A DNA stretch of 64,000 bases from Symsagittifera roscoffensis (GCF_963678635.1 NC_087066.1:31811301-31875300); one strand, 5' to 3'. Shown: positions 47,020 to 59,783, counted from the stretch's first letter. The notes: generated from the letters alone by a model not told the origin. Numbers and translations are program-made.

Positions 47020-49333
47020 ATTAGAACTCGAATTTAAAAAAGATCTAGGAATCCACGTAATAGAACACCTGTCTTGAAAAAATCAATTGAAGAACGTTTA
47101 AGGAAAGCAAATAAAGTCCTCTAGATGCTCAGAAGAAATGAAGCAATGGGATTAAAAATCAACGTCCAACTCGGTCTATACAAATTACGAATACCACCAG
47201 TCCTTCTATACAGTTTTTCATGCGTATCTGCGTCAGGAAAAGAAATCCTTCTTCTTGAACGTTTTCGAAAGAAAGCCGTCAGATGGATAACATGTCAAAT
47301 GGACTTTAAATATATCCATCACTTGCGAAACCTCAACATTTTTCCATTACCAAAATTTCTCCAAATCAAAACGATATCTTGCTCATTTCAAAACTTATAA
47401 ATGAACGAAGCGATTGCATCAGATAACCGAATAATCAATCGTCCTTTCAAAGAACCAATGAAATTTTTTGTCTCCGAGAAACGAGGATCGAAAAAGCCCG
47501 AGAGGAGTAAACATTCAGATGAAAAACCTTGAACTCGCCACAATGAAGAGTGTTTAAGGCAAGCTAATAACGTCCTCTAAGTGCTCAGAAGAAGAAGATC
47601 TTAATTAACCAGAAATCTATCTAGTTATCATAAACAAAATGAGAAGTTGGGAAAAAACCTGCTGAGAAGTTACGCATAAGTTTCGAGGTATCTGTATGGA
47701 AAAAACCGTCTATATCTTCCATGAGTAACCACAGATGTTGGCGGGAGTCTTTTGCGGAGTATCGTCTGTGCAAAACAAGAGCGCTCTGGAATGAGTTTTT
47801 TCAGCACGTGTTCAGACTGGGTTGAAATCTTCTGGAAAAAACAAGCATTTCTTTCTTGTAGAATGGTTTTCATCGTTTTGAAATCCTCCAAGATACCCAA
47901 ATGCACAGCTTTTCTCTGAACACTGTCCACCTTGTTCAGTTGTGCTTGACTCACTCCACCCCAAACGCTCAAGCAATAGGTCAAAACAGACAGAACCAGC
48001 GACTCATGAAATGCAGCAATAGGATTAAAAATCGATGTTCAGTTCCGATCTATACATATCACGAATACCACCAGTCATTTTATACAGTTTTTCATGCGTA
48101 TCTGCGTCGAGAATAGAAACCCGTCTTCTTAAACGTTTTCAAAAAAAAGCCGTCAATTGGTAACTAGAGAATCTAGACAATTGAATTTTAAATATGTCAA
48201 TCAATTGCGAAACGTTGACACTTTTCCATTACCAAAGTTTCTCTAAAAAAAACGATATCTTGCTCCTTTCGAAACTTATAAAAGAAGGAAGCAATTTTAT
48301 CAGATTACCGAAATCAAATATCGTCTTTAAGAACGGAAGAAATTTTTTGACTACGAAAAACGAGGCCAGAAAAAAATCAGAGGGGAGTTTACATTCATAT
48401 CCTGAAGACTCGTGAACATAGTCCAGAAATACGTTGGCAAAAATGAGATCAAGTTCAAAATAGGCTCTATCTTATGATAGTAAAGTGTCTCATAACTCAA
48501 GTGTCTCCCAATTACAATTTCATAGGCGACTATACTTGAAGCCAATTAAAACCGAAAAATCCATCACTGACATCGAAAGGACCATGCTTTCGAAAGTATC
48601 CTCACTGGAAATCACGAATGCGAGTGGTCCAAATGGATTACCACCAGCACTTACTCAAAAAAAATCACCCAAAATATCTGTGAAACTCTATATAAAGTCA
48701 TGAGCATTGCATCAAAAACACCAATTCACAAAAGGGCGAAAGGCGAAGGGTGCAAAATTACCAAACAGTTTCACTGCTAAATGTCATCGGCAAAATGCTG
48801 GAAAGATAAATCTATTTAACTCTATATGAACGTTTCGACGTATTTCTAACACGTCATCAACACGGATTTGTCAAAAAAGATCCCTCTTAACAAACATGCT
48901 ATCTGTGTTAAAAAGGAAACATGAAGCACTAGATAAGGATCCTAAATCAAAAATCGTCTCGTCGCATTTTACACAGATTTGAAAAACGTTTATTGAAATA
49001 CCTAAGTGAATAAACAACAGATCAAAAACGATCTCTCCTATGCCCTCTACTCTTTTTAATAAGTGCATTTTAATAAGTGAACTACCCACCGCATTATCTG
49101 ATCCTTTTATTTTTGCTGACAATCTTAAAATATTAATGTAAACAAACTCACCGCATTATCTGGTCCTTTTTTTAGTTATAACCTTAAAATTTTGATGTAA
49201 ACAAAGATGAATGGTAAGTGCAGAAAGATCTATATAAGATACTTGGTTAAGCTAAAAAAAAAATGAAACAAAAATGGAAAACGTGCCAAAGTAACATTTA
49301 GAGGAGCAGAATTCAGCTAAAAATGGGCGCGGA
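47020..49333 (+). pseudogene. Array unit 1: rearranged LINE fragments
   Basis: On the plus strand, KDLGIHV, KANKVL, LRRNEAMGLKINVQLGLYKL and PPVLLYSFSCVSAS form a LINE RT tail (47020-47520). On the minus strand 47670-48010, LVLSVLTYCLSVWGGVSQAQ and RKAVHLG are another copy of a tail. From 48010 the plus strand again has the tail, then TNASGPNGLPPA (RT region 2a-like), and near 48885 a TNMLSVLKRKHEALDKD segment, and finally FIFADNLKILM in the F/YADD position. The last piece reads on into KDLGIHV of the next unit, so the unit is a circular permutation of one LINE. Confidence 0.8.
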
Positions 49334-51647
49334 ACTAGAACTCGAACTTAAAAAAGATCTAGGAATCCACGTAATAGATTACCTGTCTTAAAAAAATCAA
49401 TTGAAGAATGTTTAAGGAAAGCAAATAAAGTCCTCTAGATGCTCAGAAGAAATGAAGCAATGGGATTAAAAATCAACGTCCAACTCGGTCTATACAAATT
49501 ACGAATACCACCAGTCCTTCTATACAGTTTTTCATGCGTATCTGCGTCAGGAAAAAAAATCCTTCTTCTTGAACGTTTTCGAAAGAAAGCCGTCAGATGG
49601 ATAACATGTCAAATGGACTTTAAATATATCCATCACTTGCGAAACCTCAACATTTTTCCATTACCAAAATTTCTCCAAATCAAAACGATATCTTGCTCAT
49701 TTCAAAACTTATGAATGAATGAAGCGATTGCATCAGATAACCGAATAATCAATCTTCCTTTCGAAAAACCAATGAAATTTTTTGTCTCCGAGAAACGAGG
49801 ATAGAAAAAGCCCGAGTAGAGTTAACATTCAGATGAAAAACCTTGAATTCACCACATTGAAGAGTGTTTAAGGCAAGCTAATAACGTCCTCTAAGTGCTC
49901 AGAAGAAGACGAATAACTTAAATAACCAGAAATTTATCTATTTATCATAAACAAAATGAGAAGTTGGGAAAAAAGCTGCTGAGAAGTTACGCATAAGTTT
50001 CGAGATATCTGTATGGAAAAAACCGTCTATAACTTCTATGGGTAACCACAGATGTTGGCGGGAGTCTTTTGCGGAGTGTCGTCTGCGCAAAACAAGAGCG
50101 CTCTGGAATAAGTTTTTTCAGCACGTGTTCAGACTGGGTTGAAATCCTCTCGAAAAAAAAAAACAAGCATATCTTTCTTGTAGAATGGTTTTCATCGTTT
50201 TGAATTCCTCCAAGATACCCAAATGCACAGCTTTTCTCTGAACACTGTCCAACTTGTTCAGTTGTGCTTGACTCACTCCACCCCAAACGCTCAAGCAATA
50301 GGTCAAAACAGACAGAACCAGCGACTGATGAAATGCAGCAATGGGATTAAAAAATGGGTTCAGTTCGATCTATACAAATCACGAATACTAGCAGTTATTT
50401 TATGCAGTTTTTCATGCGTATCTGCGTCGAGAATAGAAACCCGTCATCTTAAACGTTTTCAAAAAAGCCGTCAATTGGTTAACTAGACTCTAGACAATTG
50501 AATTTTAAATATGTCAATCAATTGCGAAACGTTAACAGTTTTCCATTACCAAAGTTTCTCTAAAAAAAACGATATCTTGCTCCTTTCGAAACTTATAAAA
50601 GAAGGAAGCAATTTTATCAGATTACCGAAATCAAATATCGTCTTTAAGAACGGAAGAAATTTTTTGACTACGAAAAACGAGGCCAGAAAAAAATCAGAGG
50701 GGAGTTTACATTCATATCCTGAAGACTCGTGAACATAGTCCAGAAATACGTTGGCAAAAATGAGATCAAGTTCAAAATAGGCTCTATCTTATGATAGTAA
50801 AGTGTCTCATAACTCAAGTGTCTCCCAATTACAATTTCATAGGCGACTATACTTGAAGCCAATTAAAACCGAAAAATCCATCACTGACATCGAAAGGACC
50901 ATGCTTTCGAAAGTATCCTCACTGGAAATCACGAATGCGAGTGGTCCAAATGGATTACCACCAGCACTTACTCAAAAAAAATCACCCAAAATATCTGTGA
51001 AACTATATAAAGTCATGAGCATTGCATCAAAAACACCAATTCACAAAAGGGCGAAAGGCGAAGGGTGCAAAATTACCAAACAGTTTCACTGCTAAATGTC
51101 ATCGGCAAAATGCTGGAAAGATAAATCTATTTAACTCTATATGAACGTTTCAACGTATTTCTAACACGTCATCAACACGGATTTGTCAAAAAAGATCCCT
51201 CTTAACAAACATGCTATCTGTGTTAAAAAGGAAACATGAAGCACTAGATAAGGATCCTAAATCAAAAATCGTCTCGTCGCATTTTACACAGATTTGAAAA
51301 ACGTTTATTGAAATACCTAAGTGAATAAACAACAGATCAAAAACGATCTCTCCTATGCCCTCTACTCTTTTTAATAAGTGCATTTTAATAAGTGAACTAC
51401 CCACCGCATTATCTGATCCTTTTATTTTTGCTGACAATCTTAAAATATTAATGTAAACAAACTCACCGCATTATCTGGTCCTTTTTTTAGTTATAACCTT
51501 AAAATTTTGATGTAAACAAAGATGAATGGTAAGTGCAGAAAGATCTATATAAGATACTTGGTTAAGCTAAAAAAAAATGAAACAAAAATGGAAAACGTGC
51601 CAAAGTAACATTTAGAGGAGCAGAATTCAGCTAAAAATTGGGCGCGG
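49334..51647 (+). pseudogene. Array unit 2: rearranged LINE fragments
   Basis: The content and order are the same as unit 1. Differences from unit 3 are a few single-base changes and one- to two-base length changes in A runs (for example near 50150 and 51000), indicating very recent duplication. Confidence 0.85.
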
Positions 51648-53964
51648 AACTAGAACTCGAACTTAAAAAAGATCTAGGAATCCACGTAATAGATTACCTG
51701 TCTTAAAAAAATCAATTGAAGAATGTTTAAGGAAAGCAAATAAAGTCCTCTAGATGCTCAGAAGAAATGAAGCAATGGGATTAAAAATCAACGTCCAACT
51801 CGGTCTATACAAATTACGAATACCACCAGTCCTTCTATACAGTTTTTCATGCGTATCTGCGTCAGGAAAAAAAAATCCTTCTTCTTGAACGTTTTCGAAA
51901 GAAAGCCGTCAGATGGATAACATGTCAAATGGACTTTAAATATATCCATCACTTGCGAAACCTCAACATTTTTCCATTACCAAAATTTCTCCAAATCAAA
52001 ACGATATCTTGCTCATTTCAAAACTTATGAATGAATGAAGCGATTGCATCAGATAACCGAATAATCAATCTTCCTTTCGAAAAACCAATGAAATTTTTTG
52101 TCTCCGAGAAACGAGGATAGAAAAAGCCCGAGTAGAGTTAACATTCAGATGAAAAACCTTGAATTCACCACATTGAAGAGTGTTTAAGGCAAGCTAATAA
52201 CGTCCTCTAAGTGCTCAGAAGAAGACGAATAACTTAAATAACCAGAAATTTATCTATTTATCATAAACAAAATGAGAAGTTGGGAAAAAAGCTGCTGAGA
52301 AGTTACGCATAAGTTTCGAGATATCTGTATGGAAAAAACCGTCTATAACTTCTATGAGTAACCACAGATGTTGGCGGGAGTCTTTTGCGGAGTGTCGTCT
52401 GCGCAAAACAAGAGCGCTCTGGAATAAGTTTTTTCAGCACGTGTTCAGACTGGGTTGAAATCCTCTCGAAAAAAAAAACAAGCATATCTTTCTTGTAGAA
52501 TGGTTTTCATCGTTTTGAATTCCTCCAAGATACCCAAATGCACAGCTTTTCTCTGAACACTGTCCAACTTGTTCAGTTGTGCTTGACTCACTCCACCCCA
52601 AACGCTCAAGCAATAGGTCAAAACAGACAGAACCAGCGACTGATGAAATGCAGCAATGGGATTAAAAAATGGGTTCAGTTCGATCTATACAAATCACGAA
52701 TACTAGCAGTTATTTTATGCAGTTTTTCATGCGTATCTGCGTCGAGAATAGAAACCCGTCATCTTAAACGTTTTCAAAAAAGCCGTCAATTGGTTAACTA
52801 GACTCTAGACAATTGAATTTTAAATATGTCAATCAATTGCGAAACGTTAACAGTTTTCCATTACCAAAGTTTCTCTAAAAAAACGATATCTTGCTCCTTT
52901 CGAAACTTATAAAAGAAGGAAGCAATTTTATCAGATTACCGAAATCAAATATCGTCTTTAAGAACGGAAGAAATTTTTTGACTACGAAAAACGAGGCCAG
53001 AAAAAAATCAGAGGGGAGTTTACATTCATATCCTGAAGACTCGTGAACATAGTCCAGAAATACGTTGGCAAAAATGAGATCAAGTTCAAAATAGGCTCTA
53101 TCTTATGATAGTAAAGTGTCTCATAACTCAAGTGTCTCCCAATTACAATTTCATAGGCGACTATACTTGAAGCCAATTAAAACCGAAAAATCCATCACTG
53201 ACATCGAAAGGACCATGCTTTCGAAAGTATCCTCACTGGAAATCACGAATGCGAGTGGTCCAAATGGATTACCACCAGCACTTACTCAAAAAAAATCACC
53301 CAAAATATCTGTGAAACTCTATATAAAGTCATGAGCATTGCATCAAAAACACCAATTCACAAAAGGGCGAAAGGCGAAGGGTGCAAAATTACCAAACAGT
53401 TTCACTGCTAAATGTCATCGGCAAAATGCTGGAAAGATAAATCTATTTAACTCTATATGAACGTTTCAACGTATTTCTAACACGTCATCAACACGGATTT
53501 GTCAAAAAAGATCCCTCTTAACAAACATGCTATCTGTGTTAAAAAGGAAACATGAAGCACTAGATAAGGATCCTAAATCAAAAATCGTCTCGTCGCATTT
53601 TACACAGATTTGAAAAACGTTTATTGAAATACCTAAGTGAATAAACAACAGATCAAAAACGATCTCTCCTATGCCCTCTACTCTTTTTAATAAGTGCATT
53701 TTAATAAGTGAACTACCCACCGCATTATCTGATCCTTTTATTTTTGCTGACAATCTTAAAATATTAATGTAAACAAACTCACCGCATTATCTGGTCCTTT
53801 TTTTAGTTATAACCTTAAAATTTTGATGTAAACAAAGATGAATGGTAAGTGCAGAAAGATCTATATAAGATACTTGGTTAAGCTAAAAAAAAAATGAAAC
53901 AAAAATGGAAAACGTGCCAAAGTAACATTTAGAGGAGCAGAATTCAGCTAAAAAATGGGCGCGG
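51648..53964 (+). pseudogene. Array unit 3: rearranged LINE fragments
   Basis: This unit is nearly identical to unit 2. An additional A in the run near 51866 breaks the short plus-strand tail ORF that is intact in units 2 and 4. Confidence 0.85.
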
Positions 53965-56284
53965 AACTAGAACTCGAACTTAAAAAAGATCTAGGAATCC
54001 ACGTAATAGATTACCTGTCTTAAAAAAATCAATTGAAGAATGTTTAAGGAAAGCAAATAAAGTCCTCTAGATGCTCAGAAGAAATGAAGCAATGGGATTA
54101 AAAATCAACGTCCAACTCGGTCTATACAAATTACGAATACCACCAGTCCTTCTATACAGTTTTTCATGCGTATCTGCGTCAGGAAAAAAAATCCTTCTTC
54201 TTGAACGTTTTCGAAAGAAAGCCGTCAGATGGATAACATGTCAAATGGACTTTAAATATATCCATCACTTGCGAAACCTCAACATTTTTCCATTACCAAA
54301 ATTTCTCCAAATCAAAACGATATCTTGCTCATTTCAAAACTTATGAATGAATGAAGCGATTGCATCAGATAACCGAATAATCAATCTTCCTTTCGAAAAA
54401 CCAATGAAATTTTTTGTCTCCGAGAAACGAGGATAGAAAAAGCCCGAGTAGAGTTAACATTCAGATGAAAAACCTTGAATTCACCACATTGAAGAGTGTT
54501 TAAGGCAAGCTAATAACGTCCTCTAAGTGCTCAGAAGAAGACGAATAACTTAAATAACCAGAAATTTATCTATTTATCATAAACAAAATGAGAAGTTGGG
54601 AAAAAAGCTGCTGAGAAGTTACGCATAAGTTTCGAGATATCTGTATGGAAAAAACCGTCTATAACTTCTATGAGTAACCACAGATGTTGGCGGGAGTCTT
54701 TTGCGGAGTGTCGTCTGCGCAAAACAAGAGCGCTCTGGAATAAGTTTTTTCAGCACGTGTTCAGACTGGGTTGAAATCCTCTCGAAAAAAAAACAAGCAT
54801 ATCTTTCTTGTAGAATGGTTTTCATCGTTTTGAATTCCTCCAAGATACCCAAATGCACAGCTTTTCTCTGAACACTGTCCAACTTGTTCAGTTGTGCTTG
54901 ACTCACTCCACCCCAAACGCTCAAGCAATAGGTCAAAACAGACAGAACCAGCGACTGATGAAATGCAGCAATGGGATTAAAAAATGGGTTCAGTTCGATC
55001 TATACAAATCACGAATACTAGCAGTTATTTTATGCAGTTTTTCATGCGTATCTGCGTCGAGAATAGAAACCCGTCATCTTAAACGTTTTCAAAAAAGCCG
55101 TCAATTGGTTAACTAGACTCTAGACAATTGAATTTTAAATATGTCAATCAATTGCGAAACGTTAACAGTTTTCCATTACCAAAGTTTCTCTAAAAAAAAC
55201 GATATCTTGCTCCTTTCGAAACTTATAAAAGAAGGAAGCAATTTTATCAGATTACCGAAATCAAATATCGTCTTTAAGAACGGAAGAAATTTTTTGACTA
55301 CGAAAAACGAGGCCAGAAAAAAATCAGAGGGGAGTTTACATTCATATCCTGAACACTCGTGAACATAATCCAGAAACAAGTTGGCAATAATGAGATCAGG
55401 TTCAAAAATAGGCTCTATCTTATGATAGTAAAGTGTCTCATAACTCAAGTGTCTCGCAATTACAATTTCATAGGCGACTATACTTGAAGCCAAATAAAAC
55501 CGAAAAATCCACCACTGACATAAAACGACATCAAAAGGACCATGCTTTCAAATGTATCCTCACTGGAAATCACGAATGCGCGTGGTCTAAATGGATTACC
55601 ACCATCACTTATTCAAAAAAAATTACCCAAAATATCTGTGAAACTCTATATAAAGTCATGAGCATTGCATCAATAACACCAATTCACAAAAGGGCGAAGG
55701 GTGCAAAATTACCAAACAGTTTAACTGCTAAATGTCATCGGCAAAATGCTGGACAGATGAATCTATATAACTCTTTATGAACGTTTCAACGTATTTCTAC
55801 CACCTCATCAACACGGATTTGTCAAAAAAGATCCGTCTTAACAAACATGCTATCTGTGTTAAAATTGAAACATGAAGCACTAGATAAGGATCCTGAAACA
55901 AAAATAGTCTCGTCGCATTTTACACAGATTTCAAAAAACGTTTATTAAAATGCCTAACCTCAAAGTGAATAAACAACTGATCAAAAAAGATCTCTCCTAT
56001 GCCCTCTACTCTTGCATTTTTATAAGTGAACTACCTACCGCATTATCTGATCCTTTTATTTTTGCTGACAATCTTAAAGTAATAATGTAAACAAACCCAC
56101 CGCCTTATCTGGTCCTTTTCTTTTTAGTTATAACCTTAAAATATTAATGTAAACAACAATGAATGAAAAGTGCAGAAAGATCTATATAGGATACTTGGTT
56201 AAGCTAAACAAAAATGAACCAAAAATGGAAAATATGCCAATGTAGCATTTAGGGGAGCAGAATTCAGCTTAAAAATAGGCGCGA
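53965..56284 (+). pseudogene. Array unit 4: rearranged LINE fragments
   Basis: The first about 1.4 kb is nearly identical to units 2 and 3. From about 55350 it diverges (many substitutions, an inserted CATAAAACGA-like segment near 55520), so a conversion or crossover boundary lies near 55350. Confidence 0.85.
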
Positions 56285-57507
56285 AACTAGAACTCGAACT
56301 TAAGAAAGATCTAGGAATCCACGTACTAGAAGACCTGTCTTGAAAAAATCAATTGAAGAATGTTTAAGGAAAGCAAATAAAGTTCTCTAGATGCTCAGAA
56401 GAAATGAAGCAATGGGATTTTAAAAAATCAACGTCCAACTCGGTCTATACAAATTACGAATACTTACAGTCCTTTTATACAGTTTTTCATGCGCATCTGC
56501 GTCAGGAATAGAAATCCTTCTTCTTGAACGTTTTCGAAAGAAAGCTGTCAAATGGATAACATGTCAAATTGACTTTAAATATATCCATCACTTGCGAAAC
56601 CTCAACATTTTTCCATTACCAAAATTTCGAAGAACTAATGAGATTTTTAGTCTCCGAGAAACGAGGATAGAAAAAGCCCGAGGGGAGTTAACATTCAGAT
56701 TAAAAACCTTGAATTAACCACATTGAAGAGTGTTTAAGGCAAGCTAATAACGTCCTCTAAGTGCTCAGAAAAAGAAGATCTTAATTAACCAGAAATCTAT
56801 CTAGTTATCATATACAAAATGAAAAGTTGGGAAAAAAAGCTGCTGAGAATTTACGCATAAGTTTCGAGATATCTGTCTGGAAAAAACCGTCTATATTTTC
56901 CATGAGTAACCACAGATGTTGGCGGGAGTCTTTTGCGGAGTGTCGTCTGCGCAAAACAAGAGCGCTCTGGAATGAGTTTTTCAGTTGTGCTTGACTCACT
57001 CCACCCCAAACGCTCAAGCAATAGGTCAAAACAGACAGAACCAGCGACTGATGAAATGCAGCAATGGGATTAAAAATCAATGTTCAACTCGATCTATACA
57101 AATCACGAATACTACCAGTCATTTTATACAGCTTTTCATGCGTATCTGCGTCGAGAATAGAAACCCGTCTTCTTAAACGTTTTCAAAAAAAGCCGTCAAT
57201 TGGTAACTAGACAATCTAGACAATTGAATTTTAAATATGTCAATCAATTGCGAAACGTTGACACTTTTCCATTACCAAAGTTTCTCTAAAAAAAAAACGA
57301 TATCTTGCTCATTTCGAAACTTATAAAAGAAGGAAGCGATTTTATCAGATAACCGAAATCAAATATCGTCTCGAAGAACGGATGAAATTTTTGGTCTACG
57401 AAAAACGAGGACATAAAAAATCAGAGGGGAGTTTACATTCAGATCATGAAGACTCGTGAACATAATCCAGAAATACGTTGGCAATAATGAGATCAGGTTC
57501 AAAAATA
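56285..57507 (+). pseudogene. Array unit 5: truncated, diverged
   Basis: The unit keeps the first tail, a shortened inverted tail and the second tail, but lacks the RT core. Two internal deletions are visible, one joining CCAAAATTTC to GAAGAACTAATG and one joining GAATGAGTTTT to CAGTTGTGCTTG. Confidence 0.8.
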
Positions 57508-57877
57508 AGTTGGAAATAATTAGCTTACAAAAGTTTTCCAAAAAAAACGTTTGCACCTGGCAAATTATTTGCGATAGCAACAGATGCAGAAGTATATGGA
57601 CATAATTTTAGACTGTGGCCGGGACACAGAGCCCTGCAATCCCCATCAATCATCAACAATAATAATACTATTTCAAATTCCATATAGATTCTTTGACTTA
57701 TGAAAAGCCAAAAAAAAACGACCTAAATAGGTCAGTTTCTCTTCACAGCAACATAAATCAGAAGATCAAAAAATACTATGACAACCGATGTTACCTCATT
57801 GGTCCTTCATCATTTCACTCAAAACAACATTGTAATTTCCTAAATTAGATAAAAGTAAAGTAAAATTTGAATAAAAG

Positions 57878-57957
57878 TAGAGAGTCAGTTGACTGGGAAT
57901 CAAGCCAACCAGATTGAGAAAACTAACACATGCACAGAATAAACCGGAGTTGAAAAA
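57878..57957 (-). repeat. 80-bp inverted repeat flanking BUD23 exon 1, left copy
   Basis: The complement of this stretch (TTTCAACTCCGGTTTATTCT...TCTCAATCTGGTTGG) matches 59704-59783 over about 80 bp with few differences. The two copies bracket exon 1 and the promoter region of BUD23. Confidence 0.75.
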
Positions 57958-58211
57958 ATCTCCAGAAGATTAACCTGGTATGAGGCTACGTGTCTATCAC
58001 ATAACTATACTAAACTGCGCTTTTTTCTTCTTGGCTCTACAGATAAAAAACTTCTTCGAAAGTAGTTCAGTGATTAATAGTTCCGAGTACACAGGCAGCG
58101 TTCGCACCCTGTATTACGGGGGAGATTCTATGCTTAAGAAAACTACCTGCCCTGGGTTTCTCAGGACATGTGCTCAAGCTCGTTACAGCAACTAGAACTC
58201 AAAATACTAAC

Positions 58212-58520
58212 TTGTCCTAAGTCACTCAACAAAACATCGCCTTCCATTTCTCGTTCCAAAGCAATATCCAGCATACTCTGACTGATATCACATCCTACCC
58301 AGAAATGTCCATTTTCTTCTAAGACTTCTCCACTAAGTCCTGATCCACACCCTAGGTCCAAAATTAACGCAGGACTATCGCAAGGTAATGCTAGTAATTC
58401 AAGTGCACGCTCAGACATCTGTTGTTGGATCTCAATGATTCTAGTATTTGAGGTATATTTATTGGCTTCATTTGCATCATAAAAAAGCTCGGGCGGTCCC
58501 GAGTCTTCTGGTCTTGGCAT
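58212..58520 (-). CDS. BUD23: 18S rRNA (guanine-N7) methyltransferase BUD23, exon 1
   Basis: This exon encodes residues 1-103 from the ATG at 58520: [20 protein letters not shown] (the conserved PELFYD start), then [15 protein letters not shown], the SAM-binding motif [13 protein letters not shown] at 52-64, [18 protein letters not shown] and [11 protein letters not shown]. With exon 2 the protein is 275 residues, close to human BUD23 (281). The enzyme works with TRMT112 to make N7-methylguanosine in 18S rRNA and is needed for 40S subunit export. Exon 2 lies 20.35 kb away and is directly followed by TRDMT1 and RPS17. Confidence 0.95.
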
Positions 58521-59265
58521 AGCTGTCTAAAATCAAACAACGAACACATTGGTGACAGCAATGTAATTTCCTAGATCTGATTGAAAAGAGAGCAGCCAGT
58601 TGCTATGCAAGCAGAACAGTGTCACAGTTATTTCGAAAAAAAAATTGTTGCTTTATTTTTGAAAAATTTATTAAATAGTCTTTTTCATTTAATACTGGTT
58701 ATCCGAGGTCAACGATGGCATGCAAAGTGTAAAACTCTTCCGGAAAGTACATAACAACGGAAAGTTAAACTTAACGGAAAGGATTGGCGAGCGACAACAT
58801 TGAGTCTAACGTGCTTTTAACCATCCCTACCAAAGCCAATTCGAAGTAGTCCTTCATATGATCCGCTCAACGAAAGTATCACGGTCTAAAGGCTATTGGC
58901 TGAACTATGCAAATAAACTACTAACATGCAAAAAAGAGCTTATGGCTGGTTCGTTTTCGTGCATATTTCAGCAATGCAAGCAGCGTTTCCACTCTGTACT
59001 GCTATGCTCAAACTCTGCTTAACCTAATTGTTGTAATAAACTTATTAAAAAGTTTCATATATCATATGTGACTGAGTCATGAAGACGAGAGGCCATAGTA
59101 CAAGTGACTCCAACCTCAATTGCCCTCATTGCGCAACCCTGGTAGATGAGTCAGTAGTATCATAGTAACCAAGGTTACAGTCATGAGTCCCTTCATCATA
59201 TATTCCAGTCAAAATCCTTGGAATTTTCTAGATATGGAAGTGATAATGATAAAAGAAGATGACAA

Positions 59266-59673
59266 GTGTTTAAGTCTTTTTCAATTAAAATCGATATGGG
59301 TTACTTTTCTTCAATAAGAACACGCAACTCGACAATGAATGCAAAAATGCCACGAAGAAGCTTTGCAAGATGGAAATCACAACAGATATGGAATTCAAAC
59401 ACGAAGTGCAAGCCAGCCTCAACATCAAACAAACAATCCTTAACATCAAAAAAGTCTTCTTCATTATCTTATGATTCGGTAGCTAATCATCATGTTAGCC
59501 TCCCTAATAACCAACCTGAAGAAATCCAACCTTCAACCTCACAATACTTTCAGTGCACCTACTATGAAACTCGTATATCTGATCTTAATGAATTTAAAGA
59601 AACTTTTTCTTTACAGAGCCAAAGCCAAGGGAACAAAAGCGCAGCTTTATATCAGTATATGAGAGATCCGTAG
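59266..59673 (+). CDS. Unrecognised ORF (basic, Ser/Gln-rich), possibly transposon-derived
   Basis: This 135-codon ORF has a basic stretch (MPRRSFARWKSQQIWNSN) and a Ser/Gln/Pro-rich remainder ending YQYMRDP. No domain is recognised. It lies just upstream of the retrotransposon insertion and, before that insertion, would have been about 210 bp upstream of the SGNH-like ORF on the same strand. The two may be parts of one older element or gene. The first ATG used here is uncertain because in-frame ATGs occur at about residues 11, 24 and 28. Confidence 0.25.
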   Translation: MFKSFSIKIDMGYFSSIRTRNSTMNAKMPRRSFARWKSQQIWNSNTKCKPASTSNKQSLTSKKSSSLSYDSVANHHVSLPNNQPEEIQPSTSQYFQCTYYETRISDLNEFKETFSLQSQSQGNKSAALYQYMRDP

Positions 59674-59703
59674 CCTCATATCAATTCAGTCTTTTTGAGT
59701 CAC

Positions 59704-59783
59704 TTTCAACTCTGGTTTATTCTGTGTAAGTGTTAGTTTTCTCAATCTGGTTGGTTTGATTCCCAAACATCTGACTCTCTTTA
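59704..59783 (+). repeat. 80-bp inverted repeat flanking BUD23 exon 1, right copy
   Basis: This is the partner of 57878-57957, in opposite orientation, containing GTTAGTTTTCTCAATCTGGT and TGATTCCCA. Confidence 0.75.

Larger units (their letters stand above)
47020..57507. repeat. Tandem array of a 2.3-kb unit, four full copies plus a partial fifth
   Basis: The anchor GATCTAGGAATCCACGTA falls at 47042, 49356, 51671, 53988 and 56308, giving periods of 2314, 2315, 2317 and 2320 bp. Units 2 and 3 are almost identical. Unit 1 and the later part of unit 4 are more diverged, and unit 5 carries deletions near 56625 and 56979 and stops at about 57507. Each unit is made of dead LINE pieces: a plus-strand tail, an inverted tail, then a second plus-strand tail and RT core. 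The pattern of young central and older edge copies is typical of unequal crossing over. Confidence 0.95.
37862..58211 (-). other. 20,350-bp BUD23 intron
   Basis: The donor CAA|GTTAGT (after exon 1) and acceptor TTTAG|GGC (before exon 2) are both phase 0 and rejoin a normal 275-residue BUD23. The intron is filled with repeats: a GCGAAGC-family copy, a GATG satellite, two decayed LINE segments and the 2.3-kb tandem array. I see no independent host gene within it. Confidence 0.85.

Noticed and set aside
48351-55493. Recurrent short minus-strand ORFs (MASSIVAYEIVIGRHLSYET type, MSAKIKGSDNAVGSS type)
   Set aside because: They are antisense to plus-strand LINE RT fragments and recur only because the unit is repeated.
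47020-57507. CRISPR-like or host multigene array
   Set aside because: The repeat unit is 2.3 kb of broken LINE RT in several frames and both strands, with no intact gene and no short repeat-spacer pattern.
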